Shown here piece by piece: positions 1 through 8,417 of a DNA stretch of 64,000 bases (position 1 is the first letter of the stretch; each line of letters begins with the position of its first letter). Source of the stretch: CBDAPI01 sp964565865 (GTDB lineage: Bacteria > Acidobacteriota > UBA6911 > RPQK01 > CBDAPI01); contig CAZMGM010000007.1 of assembly GCA_964565865.1 (NCBI GenBank), positions 1 through 64,000 of the forward strand, written 5' to 3'. The notes under the pieces are model-generated. The model worked only from the letters and a program-made list of their open reading frames with translations. It searched no databases and was not told the origin of the DNA. The position numbers were made by a program, and so were the translations under genes.

Positions 1-55
1 GGCATCGAGTACACACCGAAAACCAACGTTGGGATTGGCTTTCTGCGGTGCCCGG

Positions 56-361
56 CTATTGGTCCTCCGGGGACGAGCGCTCGCTCTGGTGTTCGGCCTC
101 CCGGATCACGCGCACCAGCTCCTCGAAGTCCTTCCGGTCCTGAGAAGACTGAAGGGACGGTGCTGTTATTGGTTCGTCCAGATTACTCTCCTCGCGGTGC
201 CTGAATTCATTGTGCCAGCTGAAGCGGTAGAACCGGCTTTCACACTTCGAACAGCGAAAAGCTCTCAAAAAGAATACTCGCCGCACACCTCTCTCGAAGA
301 ACCCCGAGGAGCGAGAGTGGCGCACATCGTTGGCTTTTTTACAGATTGGACAGGTTTTCAT
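56..361 (-). CDS. small zinc-ribbon protein
   Basis: A protein of about 101 residues with two CxxC knuckles (Cys4/Cys7 and Cys37/Cys40), the usual pattern of a zinc ribbon. A basic, Phe/Arg-rich stretch lies between them and the tail is acidic, Glu/Ser-rich and probably disordered. No enzymatic domain is recognised. It is the last minus-strand gene visible in the polysaccharide locus and begins 16 bases after the stop of the TPR gene. Its ribosome site and ATG are duplicated (see findings). Function unknown; nucleic-acid or protein binding is only a guess. Confidence 0.55.
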   Translation of the reverse strand: MKTCPICKKANDVRHSRSSGFFERGVRRVFFLRAFRCSKCESRFYRFSWHNEFRHREESNLDEPITAPSLQSSQDRKDFEELVRVIREAEHQSERSSPEDQ

Positions 362-376
362 CTTCCTCCCAAGTTT

Positions 377-1615
377 TCATCTTCCTCTCAAGGTTATCGA
401 ATCCAGCCACAACTGTCCTCCGATAAGAGAATCAATCCTGCGGCTTGGATTCCTTCCCAGCCAGACCACGGCTGTTTCGACTCCTTCCGGAACCGTAAAG
501 TTCCCGGAGTATCGAGCCCAGTCCCGGGACCCCAGTATACGTTGACTGTTCCAGCTGCTGTCACTGGCCCGAACCTGGAAGTAGATTCCCTGGTCCGTAC
601 TAAGCTCCTCACAGCGAGCCTGGAAGGAAAACTCGTACTCGGCACTGGGCTCAACCACCAGGTGTTGTTCCATTCCGATACGGGTCAGGTTCTCCTTTCC
701 GTCGAAATTAAAGCGAACGGCGCGGGAACCACCCACCCCTTCGCCCTCGGCTCTCTTGACCCGGTAGCCCGGGTAGTCTCGGATCTGCCAGTCCAGCGGC
801 GCGCTCGTTTCACCCAGCTCGAAGCTGCCGTTCCAGACCATGTTTTTCCCGTGCTGGAATGCCGCGTCCGTCAGCCCGTTCCTCTCTGCCACTCGAGCCC
901 ATTGCCGGCGCGCTTCCCCGGGGTCAGTCTTCATCAGATGGGCCAGGTAGGAACTGCTCTGACCGATCGAAGGAGGCTTCGGCTGCTCCAGGAGCTGGGC
1001 CCACTTTTCGCCCAGGTAACCGGGAGCAGCATGCTTTGTCACCAGGAACTGCAGCAACCGCAGCCTTTCGGCAGTGCCGGAGGGCCAGATGCGCTCGATC
1101 TCGACCTCCCGCAGCCCCGACTTCCAGAGCAGCGCCAGGGCGGTTATCCCGTACGAGTGAAAATCCAGTTCCATTGCCTTCCCGAACTGATCCAGAGAGT
1201 CTTCGACGGCTCCCTCACGAAGATAGAAGTGGGCCAGCCGCCAGCGGTAGAGCGCACTTCTGGGGTTGAGCTGGACCGCCCGCTGGTAGGAACGGAGGGC
1301 TTCGGCTCTGGAGCCGGAAATCTCGTGTAATCTGGCCAGTTCCAGCCAGTAACGCCAGTGGTAGGGATGCAGGTCGACGGCCTGTTTCAGGTGGGTCCGG
1401 GCCAGGGCCGGGTCCAGGTACCGGGGCTGGTCACGATGGAGCATGCCCAGCTGAAAATGATAGTCGGGACTTCGTGGGTCCCACTGAATCGCTGCCTGCA
1501 GACTCTGGGGCGGCTCGGCCACAGCGACCTCCTGGACTGCTGCGATCCGGTGAACCACATTCCAGCCAGCTAAGACGAGGGCCAGGATCAGAAAAATACG
1601 CAGAAGTAACTTCAT
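377..1615 (-). CDS. exported or anchored TPR protein with C-terminal jelly-roll-like domain
   Basis: About 412 residues. A hydrophobic N-terminal segment (about residues 3-20) acts as signal or anchor. Several tetratricopeptide-like helical pairs follow (about 40-200), with typical W/L/G/Y/A/P spacing. The C-terminal 150 residues begin with an NGSFE motif and alternate beta strands, as in carbohydrate-binding CBM4/9-like jelly rolls. The ATG at 1615 overlaps the wecB stop (ATGA), so it is chosen over an upstream in-frame TTG at 1624. Such TPR proteins often accompany exopolysaccharide assembly; a scaffold or glycan-binding role is inferred, not shown. Confidence 0.75.
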   Translation of the reverse strand: MKLLLRIFLILALVLAGWNVVHRIAAVQEVAVAEPPQSLQAAIQWDPRSPDYHFQLGMLHRDQPRYLDPALARTHLKQAVDLHPYHWRYWLELARLHEISGSRAEALRSYQRAVQLNPRSALYRWRLAHFYLREGAVEDSLDQFGKAMELDFHSYGITALALLWKSGLREVEIERIWPSGTAERLRLLQFLVTKHAAPGYLGEKWAQLLEQPKPPSIGQSSSYLAHLMKTDPGEARRQWARVAERNGLTDAAFQHGKNMVWNGSFELGETSAPLDWQIRDYPGYRVKRAEGEGVGGSRAVRFNFDGKENLTRIGMEQHLVVEPSAEYEFSFQARCEELSTDQGIYFQVRASDSSWNSQRILGSRDWARYSGNFTVPEGVETAVVWLGRNPSRRIDSLIGGQLWLDSITLRGR

Positions 1616-2715
1616 AGCTGGCAAAAGGCTTCGATGATCCGCCTTGCAGTCCGTCCGTCCCAGTACTCGATCTGGTGAACGGGCTCGCGTTTGAGCTGGC
1701 CGAGTACCGAGTCTGCGGCCTCGACAATTGCTTCTCTCCTACTCTCCACCAGACGGTTGGTCCCAGAATCGATGGTCACGGGGCGTTCGGTATTGGGCCG
1801 TACGGTCAGACAGGGGACTCCCAGCCAGGTTGTTTCCTCCTGGACCCCCCCTGAATCGGTGATGACGAGACGAGCGTTACGCTGCAAAGCCAGGAATTCC
1901 AGGTAGCCCAGTGGAGAAATCAGGCGCAGATCCGGCGAGCTGTTGGAAACACCTAGCTGGTCGATCTTCTGACGGCTCCGAGGGTGAACCGGGAACACCA
2001 CGGTGTGTCTCTCGGCCAGTCCACCCAAGGCCCCCATCAATTCGGCTAGTGTGTCCGGATCGTCCACGTTGGACGGCCGGTGCAGGGTGACGAGGATAAA
2101 GTCAGAGAGCTTCAAGCGCCCCTGTATCCGGGGCCACAGGCTCTCCGCTTTGTCCTGCAGGCGAACCAGGGTATCGATCATGACGTTGCCGACGAACCGT
2201 ATCTTGTGGCTGTCAATGCCCTCGCGGCGCAGGTTCTCATTTGCGTCCCGGGACGGGGTGAGCAGGAGTTCCGAGAGGTGATCCGTCACGATCCGGTTGA
2301 TCTCCTCCGGCATGCTCCGATCGCCGGAGCGCAATCCGGCTTCCACGTGTGCGACCTTTATCTGGAGCTTGGAGGCGACCAGGGTGCAGGCCAGAGTCGA
2401 ATTGACGTCGCCCGGGACGATCATCCAGTCCGGCTGGACGTCCAGGAGCAGTGGTTCGAAACGCTGCATGATCTCTGCCGTCTGGGTAGCGTGGGATCCC
2501 GAACCCACCTCCAGGTCGAAGTCGGGCGGATTCAAGCCGAGTTCCTCGAAGAAGACTGAATACATTCGCTCGTCGTAGTGCTGGCCGGTGTGGACCAGCT
2601 GCTGCTGGAAGAGCTGGGGATAGTTCTTCATTTCATCCACAATGGGGGAGATCTTCATGAAGTTGGGCCGCGCCCCGACAACATGAAGGATTCTGAGCTT
2701 GCGCTTACGACTCAT
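1612..2715 (-). CDS. wecB: UDP-N-acetylglucosamine 2-epimerase (non-hydrolysing)
   Basis: Interconverts UDP-GlcNAc and UDP-ManNAc in the cytoplasm for surface polysaccharide synthesis. The 367-residue length is standard. Family motifs are visible: GARPNFMK near the N-terminus, HTGQHYD at about 42, PGDVNST at about 101, HVEAGLRS at about 121, PEEINR, and SGGVQEE in the C-terminal half. It is coupled by 4-base ATGA overlaps to the O-antigen ligase gene before it and the TPR gene after it. It differs from the hydrolysing LegG/NeuC-type epimerase at 31568-32797, so the locus has both kinds. Confidence 0.92.
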   Translation of the reverse strand: MSRKRKLRILHVVGARPNFMKISPIVDEMKNYPQLFQQQLVHTGQHYDERMYSVFFEELGLNPPDFDLEVGSGSHATQTAEIMQRFEPLLLDVQPDWMIVPGDVNSTLACTLVASKLQIKVAHVEAGLRSGDRSMPEEINRIVTDHLSELLLTPSRDANENLRREGIDSHKIRFVGNVMIDTLVRLQDKAESLWPRIQGRLKLSDFILVTLHRPSNVDDPDTLAELMGALGGLAERHTVVFPVHPRSRQKIDQLGVSNSSPDLRLISPLGYLEFLALQRNARLVITDSGGVQEETTWLGVPCLTVRPNTERPVTIDSGTNRLVESRREAIVEAADSVLGQLKREPVHQIEYWDGRTARRIIEAFCQL

Positions 2716-3998
2716 TTGCCTTCAGCCTGGGAGGCAATGGGAGGGACCTCGGGCCGCAACGGCCAAGCTCCCGCAGGGGGTGGCAGAAAAGAAATCCCTA
2801 GAATCGTACAAAACAACATCCAATTCGCCGCCACCTGCAGGTTAAAATCTACCAGGCTGTGCACCAGGATGGAGAAAATGGCGGCGGCGCACCCCAGGGT
2901 GATCCCCCGGGTCCAGGGGTCCTTTGACCTGAGAAAACAGCCACAACAAGCGAAGACCCTCCAGATAACAAAGCCCCAGAAGAGCAGCGCAAGCGGGACC
3001 CCCCACTCTGCGGCATGTTCCAGGTAGTCATTGTGCGCATGGTGGAAGTTATTCGGTTTACCGGTCAGGTGGGGCTGGATCCTCCAGCGGTACATCCCGG
3101 GCCCGACTCCAACGATCGGATGGTTCCCGATCAGATCCAGCGTGTCCCGGTACAACTGTGCACGACCTTCCCAGCCCGACCCGGCCTCTTCGAAGCGGGA
3201 CAGCAACGGATCCAGGCCGGCCCCCACTGCATAGGCGGTGACAATTAGGAGCAGAGCCACAGTAACCGCGGGGAAGAGTCCGCCGCCCGCTCTCTTTCTC
3301 CAGCTCAGAAAGAGCAAAAACCCCAGGAACGCCTGGGTGGCAATCAGAGTAAGCACTCCGCCACGAGAGAGCGAGAGCACAATGGCCAGGCCCAGCACGG
3401 CCAGGCCCAGCAGCAGGATCCAGATCTGGGCCGTCAGTTCGCTCAGCGACTGGCCCCGTCTTCGTTTTCGCAGAAACCCGGCATAGAGAGCCCCCAGGGC
3501 CAGGGGAATCGTCATGTTCATGAGGCCGGCAAAGTGGTTGCGGTTGATAAGCGTTCCGGTGGCCGTACGTCCTGCTCCTCTGAAATACTGCCCGATGTAA
3601 TCAAAGCCTCCGAGGGACTGCAGGAGCCCATAGAGGGCTTCGAAGACCCCCAGCAGGATAAGCAGGACTATAAAAGATTGGACTCGGATACCTGAGTTGA
3701 GCAGCAGCAGAGTCAGGAATAGGGCACTCCATCCCAGCCAGGCATACAGATATCCGTTTCCGGTGACCGGACCGCGCCAGGCAATCTGCCCGAGAAGGAT
3801 GAGCCCTATAGCCCCTAACAGGACCGCTTTCCAGCCCATATTCCCTTCCCGGGCCAGAAAGAGCACTCCCAGGCCGGTGATCGAGGCCATGATGATGAAG
3901 AGGCTGTACTGGATCTGAATCTCGGTTGCTCCGAAACGACAGTAGTGAATGAAGAGCGTGAGACTGTAGAGGACGAACAGGATGCGAGGGAAAGTCAT
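2712..3998 (-). CDS. O-antigen ligase / Wzy-C family membrane protein
   Basis: A polytopic membrane protein of about 428 residues with 10-12 hydrophobic segments. It has the large periplasmic loop typical of the Wzy_C/WaaL family, including a GVGPGMY motif and the HHAHNDYLE histidine signature before the last helices. It would polymerise or transfer lipid-linked glycan in the periplasm. The start at ATG 3998 gives a conventional membrane N-terminus; an in-frame ATG at 4040 would overlap the preceding flavoprotein gene. Ligase or polymerase cannot be decided, because a second Wzy-like protein is encoded at 21172-22716. Confidence 0.85.
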   Translation of the reverse strand: MTFPRILFVLYSLTLFIHYCRFGATEIQIQYSLFIIMASITGLGVLFLAREGNMGWKAVLLGAIGLILLGQIAWRGPVTGNGYLYAWLGWSALFLTLLLLNSGIRVQSFIVLLILLGVFEALYGLLQSLGGFDYIGQYFRGAGRTATGTLINRNHFAGLMNMTIPLALGALYAGFLRKRRRGQSLSELTAQIWILLLGLAVLGLAIVLSLSRGGVLTLIATQAFLGFLLFLSWRKRAGGGLFPAVTVALLLIVTAYAVGAGLDPLLSRFEEAGSGWEGRAQLYRDTLDLIGNHPIVGVGPGMYRWRIQPHLTGKPNNFHHAHNDYLEHAAEWGVPLALLFWGFVIWRVFACCGCFLRSKDPWTRGITLGCAAAIFSILVHSLVDFNLQVAANWMLFCTILGISFLPPPAGAWPLRPEVPPIASQAEGK

Positions 3999-4020
3999 TT
4001 TCTTAAGGCGGCTTCGGGTC

Positions 4021-5247
4021 TCAGAAATCCTTCCGTACATCCGCCGGACGGCCGCCGGTTCGGCGACGGCGCCCTTTTCCCTTTCCTACCAGACACTGCA
4101 TGCCCACCCGGATCAGCCGCGGCTCCAGGAAAGGGAGCTTCCAGAAGACGGGCACCATCGTGTCTCGGTTGTACGTGCCAAGAAACTCCCGCACTCCTCT
4201 CGACATGGCTCTCACCAGATCGTCATAGCCCTGGTTGTCGAGGCGTTCCAGAGCCCAGCGGATCCACCAGTGCAGATCCAGTTCCCGCTTCATAGCTCCC
4301 AGTTCCTGGCGGTAGCTCGTCCCCTGGAGGATGGCCCGGGCAGCGGCCTGGGCTCCCTGCAATCCCGTGACCGTCCCACCCACGGTGGTTACCTTGACCT
4401 GGCCCGCCGCATCGCCTGTCAGGTAAACCGGCACATTCCCGATTCGAGTCCAGGGCTTCAGGCGGGGATGGTGCATGGCGACATGGGAGGCTTGCCAGGC
4501 CTGCGGCTCGAGGCCCAGCTGACCCAGGAAGCGATCCAGCAACTGCCTTACACGGATCCCTTTCTCTCCAATCAGGCCCACAACGCAGTTCTGGTCAGAT
4601 TCGGGAATGAGCCAGTAGAAGTATTGAGTCTCGTCGACTCTGAACCAGACCTTGCAGCTGCTGGGATCCCAGCCCTCCGGCAAGGGACATTCGGCCTGGA
4701 TCAGGGGGACACTGGGAGGGCGCCCGATGCCAGAGGCCACGGCTACATCGCTCAAGACACCATCTGCACCAATGACTGCTTCCGCTGCTGAAACTTGGAC
4801 TGAGGTCCCGCTGTTTTTACCCTGGGACCGTTGTTTCGGGCACTCGAAGCACATTTGCACCGGGCCTGACTGACTTTCCGACGGTGCTTTGTCAAAGCCC
4901 TTGAACCTCCAGCCATAGAACATCTCGGCGCCGGCTTCGACAGTCTGACGAGTGAGAAACTCGGTCATGGCGGCCCGTTCCACAATAGGATCGGGATGCT
5001 TGAGTCGGATCGCTGTCTCTCCACGCTTCGAGGTCACTTCCATGGTTTCAATGTGGTGCAGAGCGATCTCCTCGGAAATCTCTCCCAGGACTTCTCGGAG
5101 CGCATGCGTGACGATGAGTGTGCGGCGTTCGGTCCGGTGGTTGGGTCGTCTCTCGAACACCCCGACCCTCCTGCCCTGTTCGGCCAGCATGCGGCCTGCG
5201 AGCAGCCCCGCTGTGGAACCACCAATGATGACAATATCGAATTTCAC
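4021..5247 (-). CDS. geranylgeranyl-reductase-like FAD-dependent oxidoreductase
   Basis: About 408 residues. An N-terminal FAD-binding Rossmann motif (IIGGSTAGLLAGRMLAEQG, residues 6-24) is followed by the middle GADGVLS motif and the C-terminal YLTGDAAGQVKVTTVGG motif of the geranylgeranyl reductase/p-hydroxybenzoate hydroxylase superfamily. Many relatives reduce isoprenoid double bonds; others are halogenases or monooxygenases. It sits between the O-antigen ligase and the phosphoglycosyl transferase. A role in saturating a polyprenyl carrier is therefore possible but inferred from position only. Confidence 0.75.
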   Translation of the reverse strand: MKFDIVIIGGSTAGLLAGRMLAEQGRRVGVFERRPNHRTERRTLIVTHALREVLGEISEEIALHHIETMEVTSKRGETAIRLKHPDPIVERAAMTEFLTRQTVEAGAEMFYGWRFKGFDKAPSESQSGPVQMCFECPKQRSQGKNSGTSVQVSAAEAVIGADGVLSDVAVASGIGRPPSVPLIQAECPLPEGWDPSSCKVWFRVDETQYFYWLIPESDQNCVVGLIGEKGIRVRQLLDRFLGQLGLEPQAWQASHVAMHHPRLKPWTRIGNVPVYLTGDAAGQVKVTTVGGTVTGLQGAQAAARAILQGTSYRQELGAMKRELDLHWWIRWALERLDNQGYDDLVRAMSRGVREFLGTYNRDTMVPVFWKLPFLEPRLIRVGMQCLVGKGKGRRRRTGGRPADVRKDF

Positions 5248-5380
5248 GTTGTCATCTTACGCTATCGCCCCGAATTCTCTCTTGTCTTTCGGTAGTGGGG
5301 AAAAGCGGGAAGAAAGGAACAGTCTCTTTTTTTCTTGGTGCCGGCCCTGTCAACCGTCAACGGTCAACCGGTTGCCACCC

Positions 5381-5977
5381 CTATTTGAGCTTCGACTGCC
5401 GCCGCTCCCAACGTCCGGAAAAGCTGATCCAATACGAGAGTGCAATCAGCTTCAGGTCAAGGCCCAGAGACCGCTTCCGTACGTAAAGCGTGTCGTACCT
5501 GAACTTGCGCGTTGGATCCGTGTCCTTGGAAATGTAGATAGTCGCCAGGCTGGTCAGACCCGGCCGGACGCTCAGGCGCGTCTCGAATCCAGCCAGGTCC
5601 TCGTATTGGACCTGGCGGCCGCCCTGGAGCTTCTCGTCGATGGCCAGCGGCCGTGGACCGACGAAGCTCATTTCCCCTTTCAGGATATTCACCAGTTGTG
5701 GAAGCTCGTCCAGCCCCATGGCTCGAAGCAGTCGGCCCAGGCGGGTCACTCGCTCGTCCTCCGCACGGGCCATTTCCTCCCCTGCACTGGTCTTCATCGT
5801 TCGGAACTTCAGCACCTTGAACGTTTTTCCGTTCCGCCCCCAGCGCTCCTGCCGAAAGAAAACCGGTCCGCCATCTTCCAGTTTAATAGCGACAGCAATG
5901 AGTAGGAAGAAAGGGAGTGTGATCAGGAGCATCAGGCTGGAAAGTGCTATATCGAGAGTCAGTTTCAGCATGAGCAA
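5381..5977 (-). CDS. phosphoglycosyl transferase (PglC-like, initiating sugar transferase)
   Basis: A 198-residue short-form bacterial sugar transferase (PF02397). A re-entrant hydrophobic N-terminal segment (residues 5-30) precedes the KFRTMK motif (about 57), the DELPQL motif carrying the catalytic Asp-Glu pair (about 96), and the GPRPL motif (about 112). It moves a sugar-1-phosphate from a UDP-sugar to undecaprenyl phosphate at the inner membrane, the first step of repeat-unit assembly. It lacks the long multi-spanning N-terminus of WcaJ/WbaP types. It lies 12 bases after a GT4 gene that probably adds the second sugar. Confidence 0.9.
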   Translation of the reverse strand: MLMLKLTLDIALSSLMLLITLPFFLLIAVAIKLEDGGPVFFRQERWGRNGKTFKVLKFRTMKTSAGEEMARAEDERVTRLGRLLRAMGLDELPQLVNILKGEMSFVGPRPLAIDEKLQGGRQVQYEDLAGFETRLSVRPGLTSLATIYISKDTDPTRKFRYDTLYVRKRSLGLDLKLIALSYWISFSGRWERRQSKLK

Positions 5978-5988
5978 CCAGCTGTGTT

Positions 5989-7227
5989 TTAGGCCACCTG
6001 GCGCAGGGCGTCGAGGTACGTGTTGGCCGTCTTCTCTCGGGTGAGCTTCGAGCGGATAAATGCCTTACCGTTTCGACCCAACTGCTCCCCAGTGCTGCGA
6101 TCGAGAAACAGCTTTAGGACAGCCGCAGCCAGGTCCTTGACGTTCTCCGGTTCCACCGAGATCCCACCTCCAGCAGCATCCAGAATCTCCTTTGCCTGCC
6201 CCTCAACCCCAAGGATCACCGGTCTGCCACCCGCCATGAACTCAAGCATCTTGGTGGGGATGACCGTCTTGAATACGTCAGTTTTCCGGAGGAGAACCGT
6301 ACACACGTCAGAAGCCGCGATCACTTTAGGGATTTGGTCTCGGGAAAAGGGTCCCGAGAAGACCACATTCTCCAACTTGCGTTCTCTGGCTAGCTTCTCC
6401 AGATTTGCTCTTTCGGCTCCCGCCCCCACTAGAAGAAAGCGGACCCTGGGCTCTTCGTCCTGGATCAACCCGGCAGTTTCCAGGAGTGTTTCCAGGCCAT
6501 GGGCCATACCCAGGGTACCGATGTAGGAGACAACAAAAGCACCATCCAGACCCAGTTTCGCTCGAAATCCCTTACCTTCCGCCTCACACCCGTCAAACAG
6601 CGCCGTTTCGACGCCGTTGAGAACGATCGATATCTTCTCGGGATCCACACTGTGCTTCTCGATGAGCTCTCTTCGAAAAGCGGGCGTAACGACCACAATT
6701 CGATCGGCTTTCCGGTAGAGAAATTCAGCCGTCCAGGCCAGGGCACGGAGTGCTAGACCCGCATTCTTTCCCATTCCCGAAGCCGTGATCGACTCCGGCC
6801 ACAGATCCCGTATCTCGAAAACCAGAGGGATCCGCTTGACTCTCGAAACCCAGTAGCCGGCCAGCCCCACGAAGAGCTGGGGCGAAGTTGCGATTACCAC
6901 GTCCGGCTTTTGAAGAAAGCTCCCCGTGAAGGCAGCTGAGAACAAGAAGGAGAGATAGTTCGCCATCCGTTCCCAGGCCCTGCGATTGGGAACGGGCAGC
7001 AGCCATGTCCTTACCACATGAACCTTCGCCCAGCTCTCCTTAGAGATCAATCTCCAGAAGCAGGAGCGGTAGTCGGGATGAATTTTGCCTGTAGGGTGGT
7101 TGGGGAAACCGGTCAGTACCGTAACTTCGTGCCCGGCCTTCACCCAGTGGCGAGCCAGCTCAGAAACGCGAGACGCAGGAGCTCCCATTTCAGGAGGAAA
7201 ATACTGCGAGATGTAGAGAATTTTCAC
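5989..7227 (-). CDS. GT4 glycosyltransferase (WbuB-like)
   Basis: A GT-B enzyme of about 412 residues. The N-terminus has the KILYISQYFPPEMGAPASRV signature of WbuB-like transferases. The C-terminal domain has the nucleotide-sugar region with GVEGQAKEILDAAGGG and a Glu-rich motif. The GTG at 7227 is preferred because the conserved Rossmann strand starts right there; the 16 upstream residues lack family character. It probably adds an amino sugar to the first lipid-linked sugar made by the adjacent phosphoglycosyl transferase. Confidence 0.87.
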   Translation of the reverse strand: MKILYISQYFPPEMGAPASRVSELARHWVKAGHEVTVLTGFPNHPTGKIHPDYRSCFWRLISKESWAKVHVVRTWLLPVPNRRAWERMANYLSFLFSAAFTGSFLQKPDVVIATSPQLFVGLAGYWVSRVKRIPLVFEIRDLWPESITASGMGKNAGLALRALAWTAEFLYRKADRIVVVTPAFRRELIEKHSVDPEKISIVLNGVETALFDGCEAEGKGFRAKLGLDGAFVVSYIGTLGMAHGLETLLETAGLIQDEEPRVRFLLVGAGAERANLEKLARERKLENVVFSGPFSRDQIPKVIAASDVCTVLLRKTDVFKTVIPTKMLEFMAGGRPVILGVEGQAKEILDAAGGGISVEPENVKDLAAAVLKLFLDRSTGEQLGRNGKAFIRSKLTREKTANTYLDALRQVA

Positions 7228-7324
7228 TATGCCACTACTGGAAAAACAGAAGGCGCCGCATGCGGGTACAATCACCGCAAAGCAAAAAGGATCCAGTCAC
7301 TTTTTTCTTGAGCCCACCGTTCAT

Positions 7325-8413
7325 TCAATAATACAGAACCTTAAAAACGATTTTGTGCGCCAACGCCCGGTTTCTCTTCAGGAAACTCCGCCGGTACCCT
7401 TCCCACTTCAAGGCGTACTTTTGGAAGATTTCCTCCCCGGTCAACCAGTGCATGACTTGGAGCTGGACGATGTGCAGCGCGTGGTAAAAGGGGCTGGCCA
7501 TCATCTTCAGGCCCGTGCCGGACTGCTCGTAGAGGGACCAGAATCCACTATCAAATCGGGCCAGGTTGCTTTTCAAAGTCTCCACGCAATCCTCAAAGAG
7601 CCTGCCGGCTTTCTCATTTCCCGTTGCTGAGGCGTAATCCCTAACACCCCACAAGGCCCACAGGAAGCCATTCAGGATGTGCGTGGGCGGCTCGACAATA
7701 TATTCCTCGATCCACTTTCGACCCTCTCTGTCGACGAAAAGCGTGCCACCCTTATCAACAGGGGTCACCAGTGCCTCGAAGGCCTTGTCCGCCGCTTCCT
7801 GATAGCGGGCCTCACCGGTGTCCTGAGCCGCTCTCACCAGAACGGAGATTCCCTGCCCCTGGGCCAGGCCAGAGTACCAGGGTGCTCGCAGGGTGTCCCG
7901 GTACTCCCAGTCGAAGTGATGGTGCCAGACTTTTAGGCCGGCCCCATTCTCCTCCAGATTTTCCGTCAACCAGTCCGCAACCCGGAGGAAGCGCCGGCGG
8001 CGTGCGCCGGAACCATTCTTATGGAACTGGTTAAAGTTCCCGAGACCATACTGGGCAATGGCGATAGGGTTGTATTGTTTTCCCAGTCTGCCCCGATAGT
8101 CGAGCAGGGGAATGCCGTTGTCGTCGAAAGGTCCCTGGTAGTCCGCCTTCTCCTCAAAGGTCATGAAGTACTGCCCCAGGGTTGAAGGGTCGCTTCTGCC
8201 CTGAGGGCGAACCTCGGCTTCAGAAACTCTCGTGCCGAGTTGCGCGATGCGTGCTTCGAAATTGGCCGCAGGCAATTCGTGCCAGAAGCTGAGCTGCGAC
8301 GCTCCGCTTCCGAGATAGGCGGCAAGGACCCGCCGCCAGTAGTCCCAGCGCTGACGTGAACGGGTGAGTAACGGTGAACCGTGAGTCAAAATGGGTGATC
8401 CGGTAGCGATCAT
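7325..8413 (-). CDS. D-glucuronyl C5-epimerase-like protein
   Basis: About 362 residues, similar to the C-terminal domain of heparosan-glucuronate 5-epimerase (PF06662). Supporting motifs are NPIAIAQYGLGNFN, DWEYRDTLRAPWYSGLAQGQ, the EEYIVEPPTHILNGFLWALW stretch and a Tyr-rich SLYEQSG region. The fold is an alpha/alpha barrel that epimerises GlcA to IdoA in a polymer. The ATG at 8413 lies 5 bases after the stop of the upstream dehydrogenase fusion; another ATG at 8470 would overlap it. No signal peptide is evident. The first 20 residues after this start are encoded by a repeat-like tract (see findings), so the true start may be later. Confidence 0.8.
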   Translation of the reverse strand: MIATGSPILTHGSPLLTRSRQRWDYWRRVLAAYLGSGASQLSFWHELPAANFEARIAQLGTRVSEAEVRPQGRSDPSTLGQYFMTFEEKADYQGPFDDNGIPLLDYRGRLGKQYNPIAIAQYGLGNFNQFHKNGSGARRRRFLRVADWLTENLEENGAGLKVWHHHFDWEYRDTLRAPWYSGLAQGQGISVLVRAAQDTGEARYQEAADKAFEALVTPVDKGGTLFVDREGRKWIEEYIVEPPTHILNGFLWALWGVRDYASATGNEKAGRLFEDCVETLKSNLARFDSGFWSLYEQSGTGLKMMASPFYHALHIVQLQVMHWLTGEEIFQKYALKWEGYRRSFLKRNRALAHKIVFKVLYY

Positions 8414-8417
8414 ATCC

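Noticed and set aside
29..1330. 433-codon plus-strand frame
   Set aside because: Antisense of the TPR gene; no family motifs and the opposite strand encodes a protein with clear repeats.
5341..5375. CRISPR-like repeat
   Set aside because: The tract has a 7-base period without unique spacers; it belongs to the dispersed heptamer repeats.
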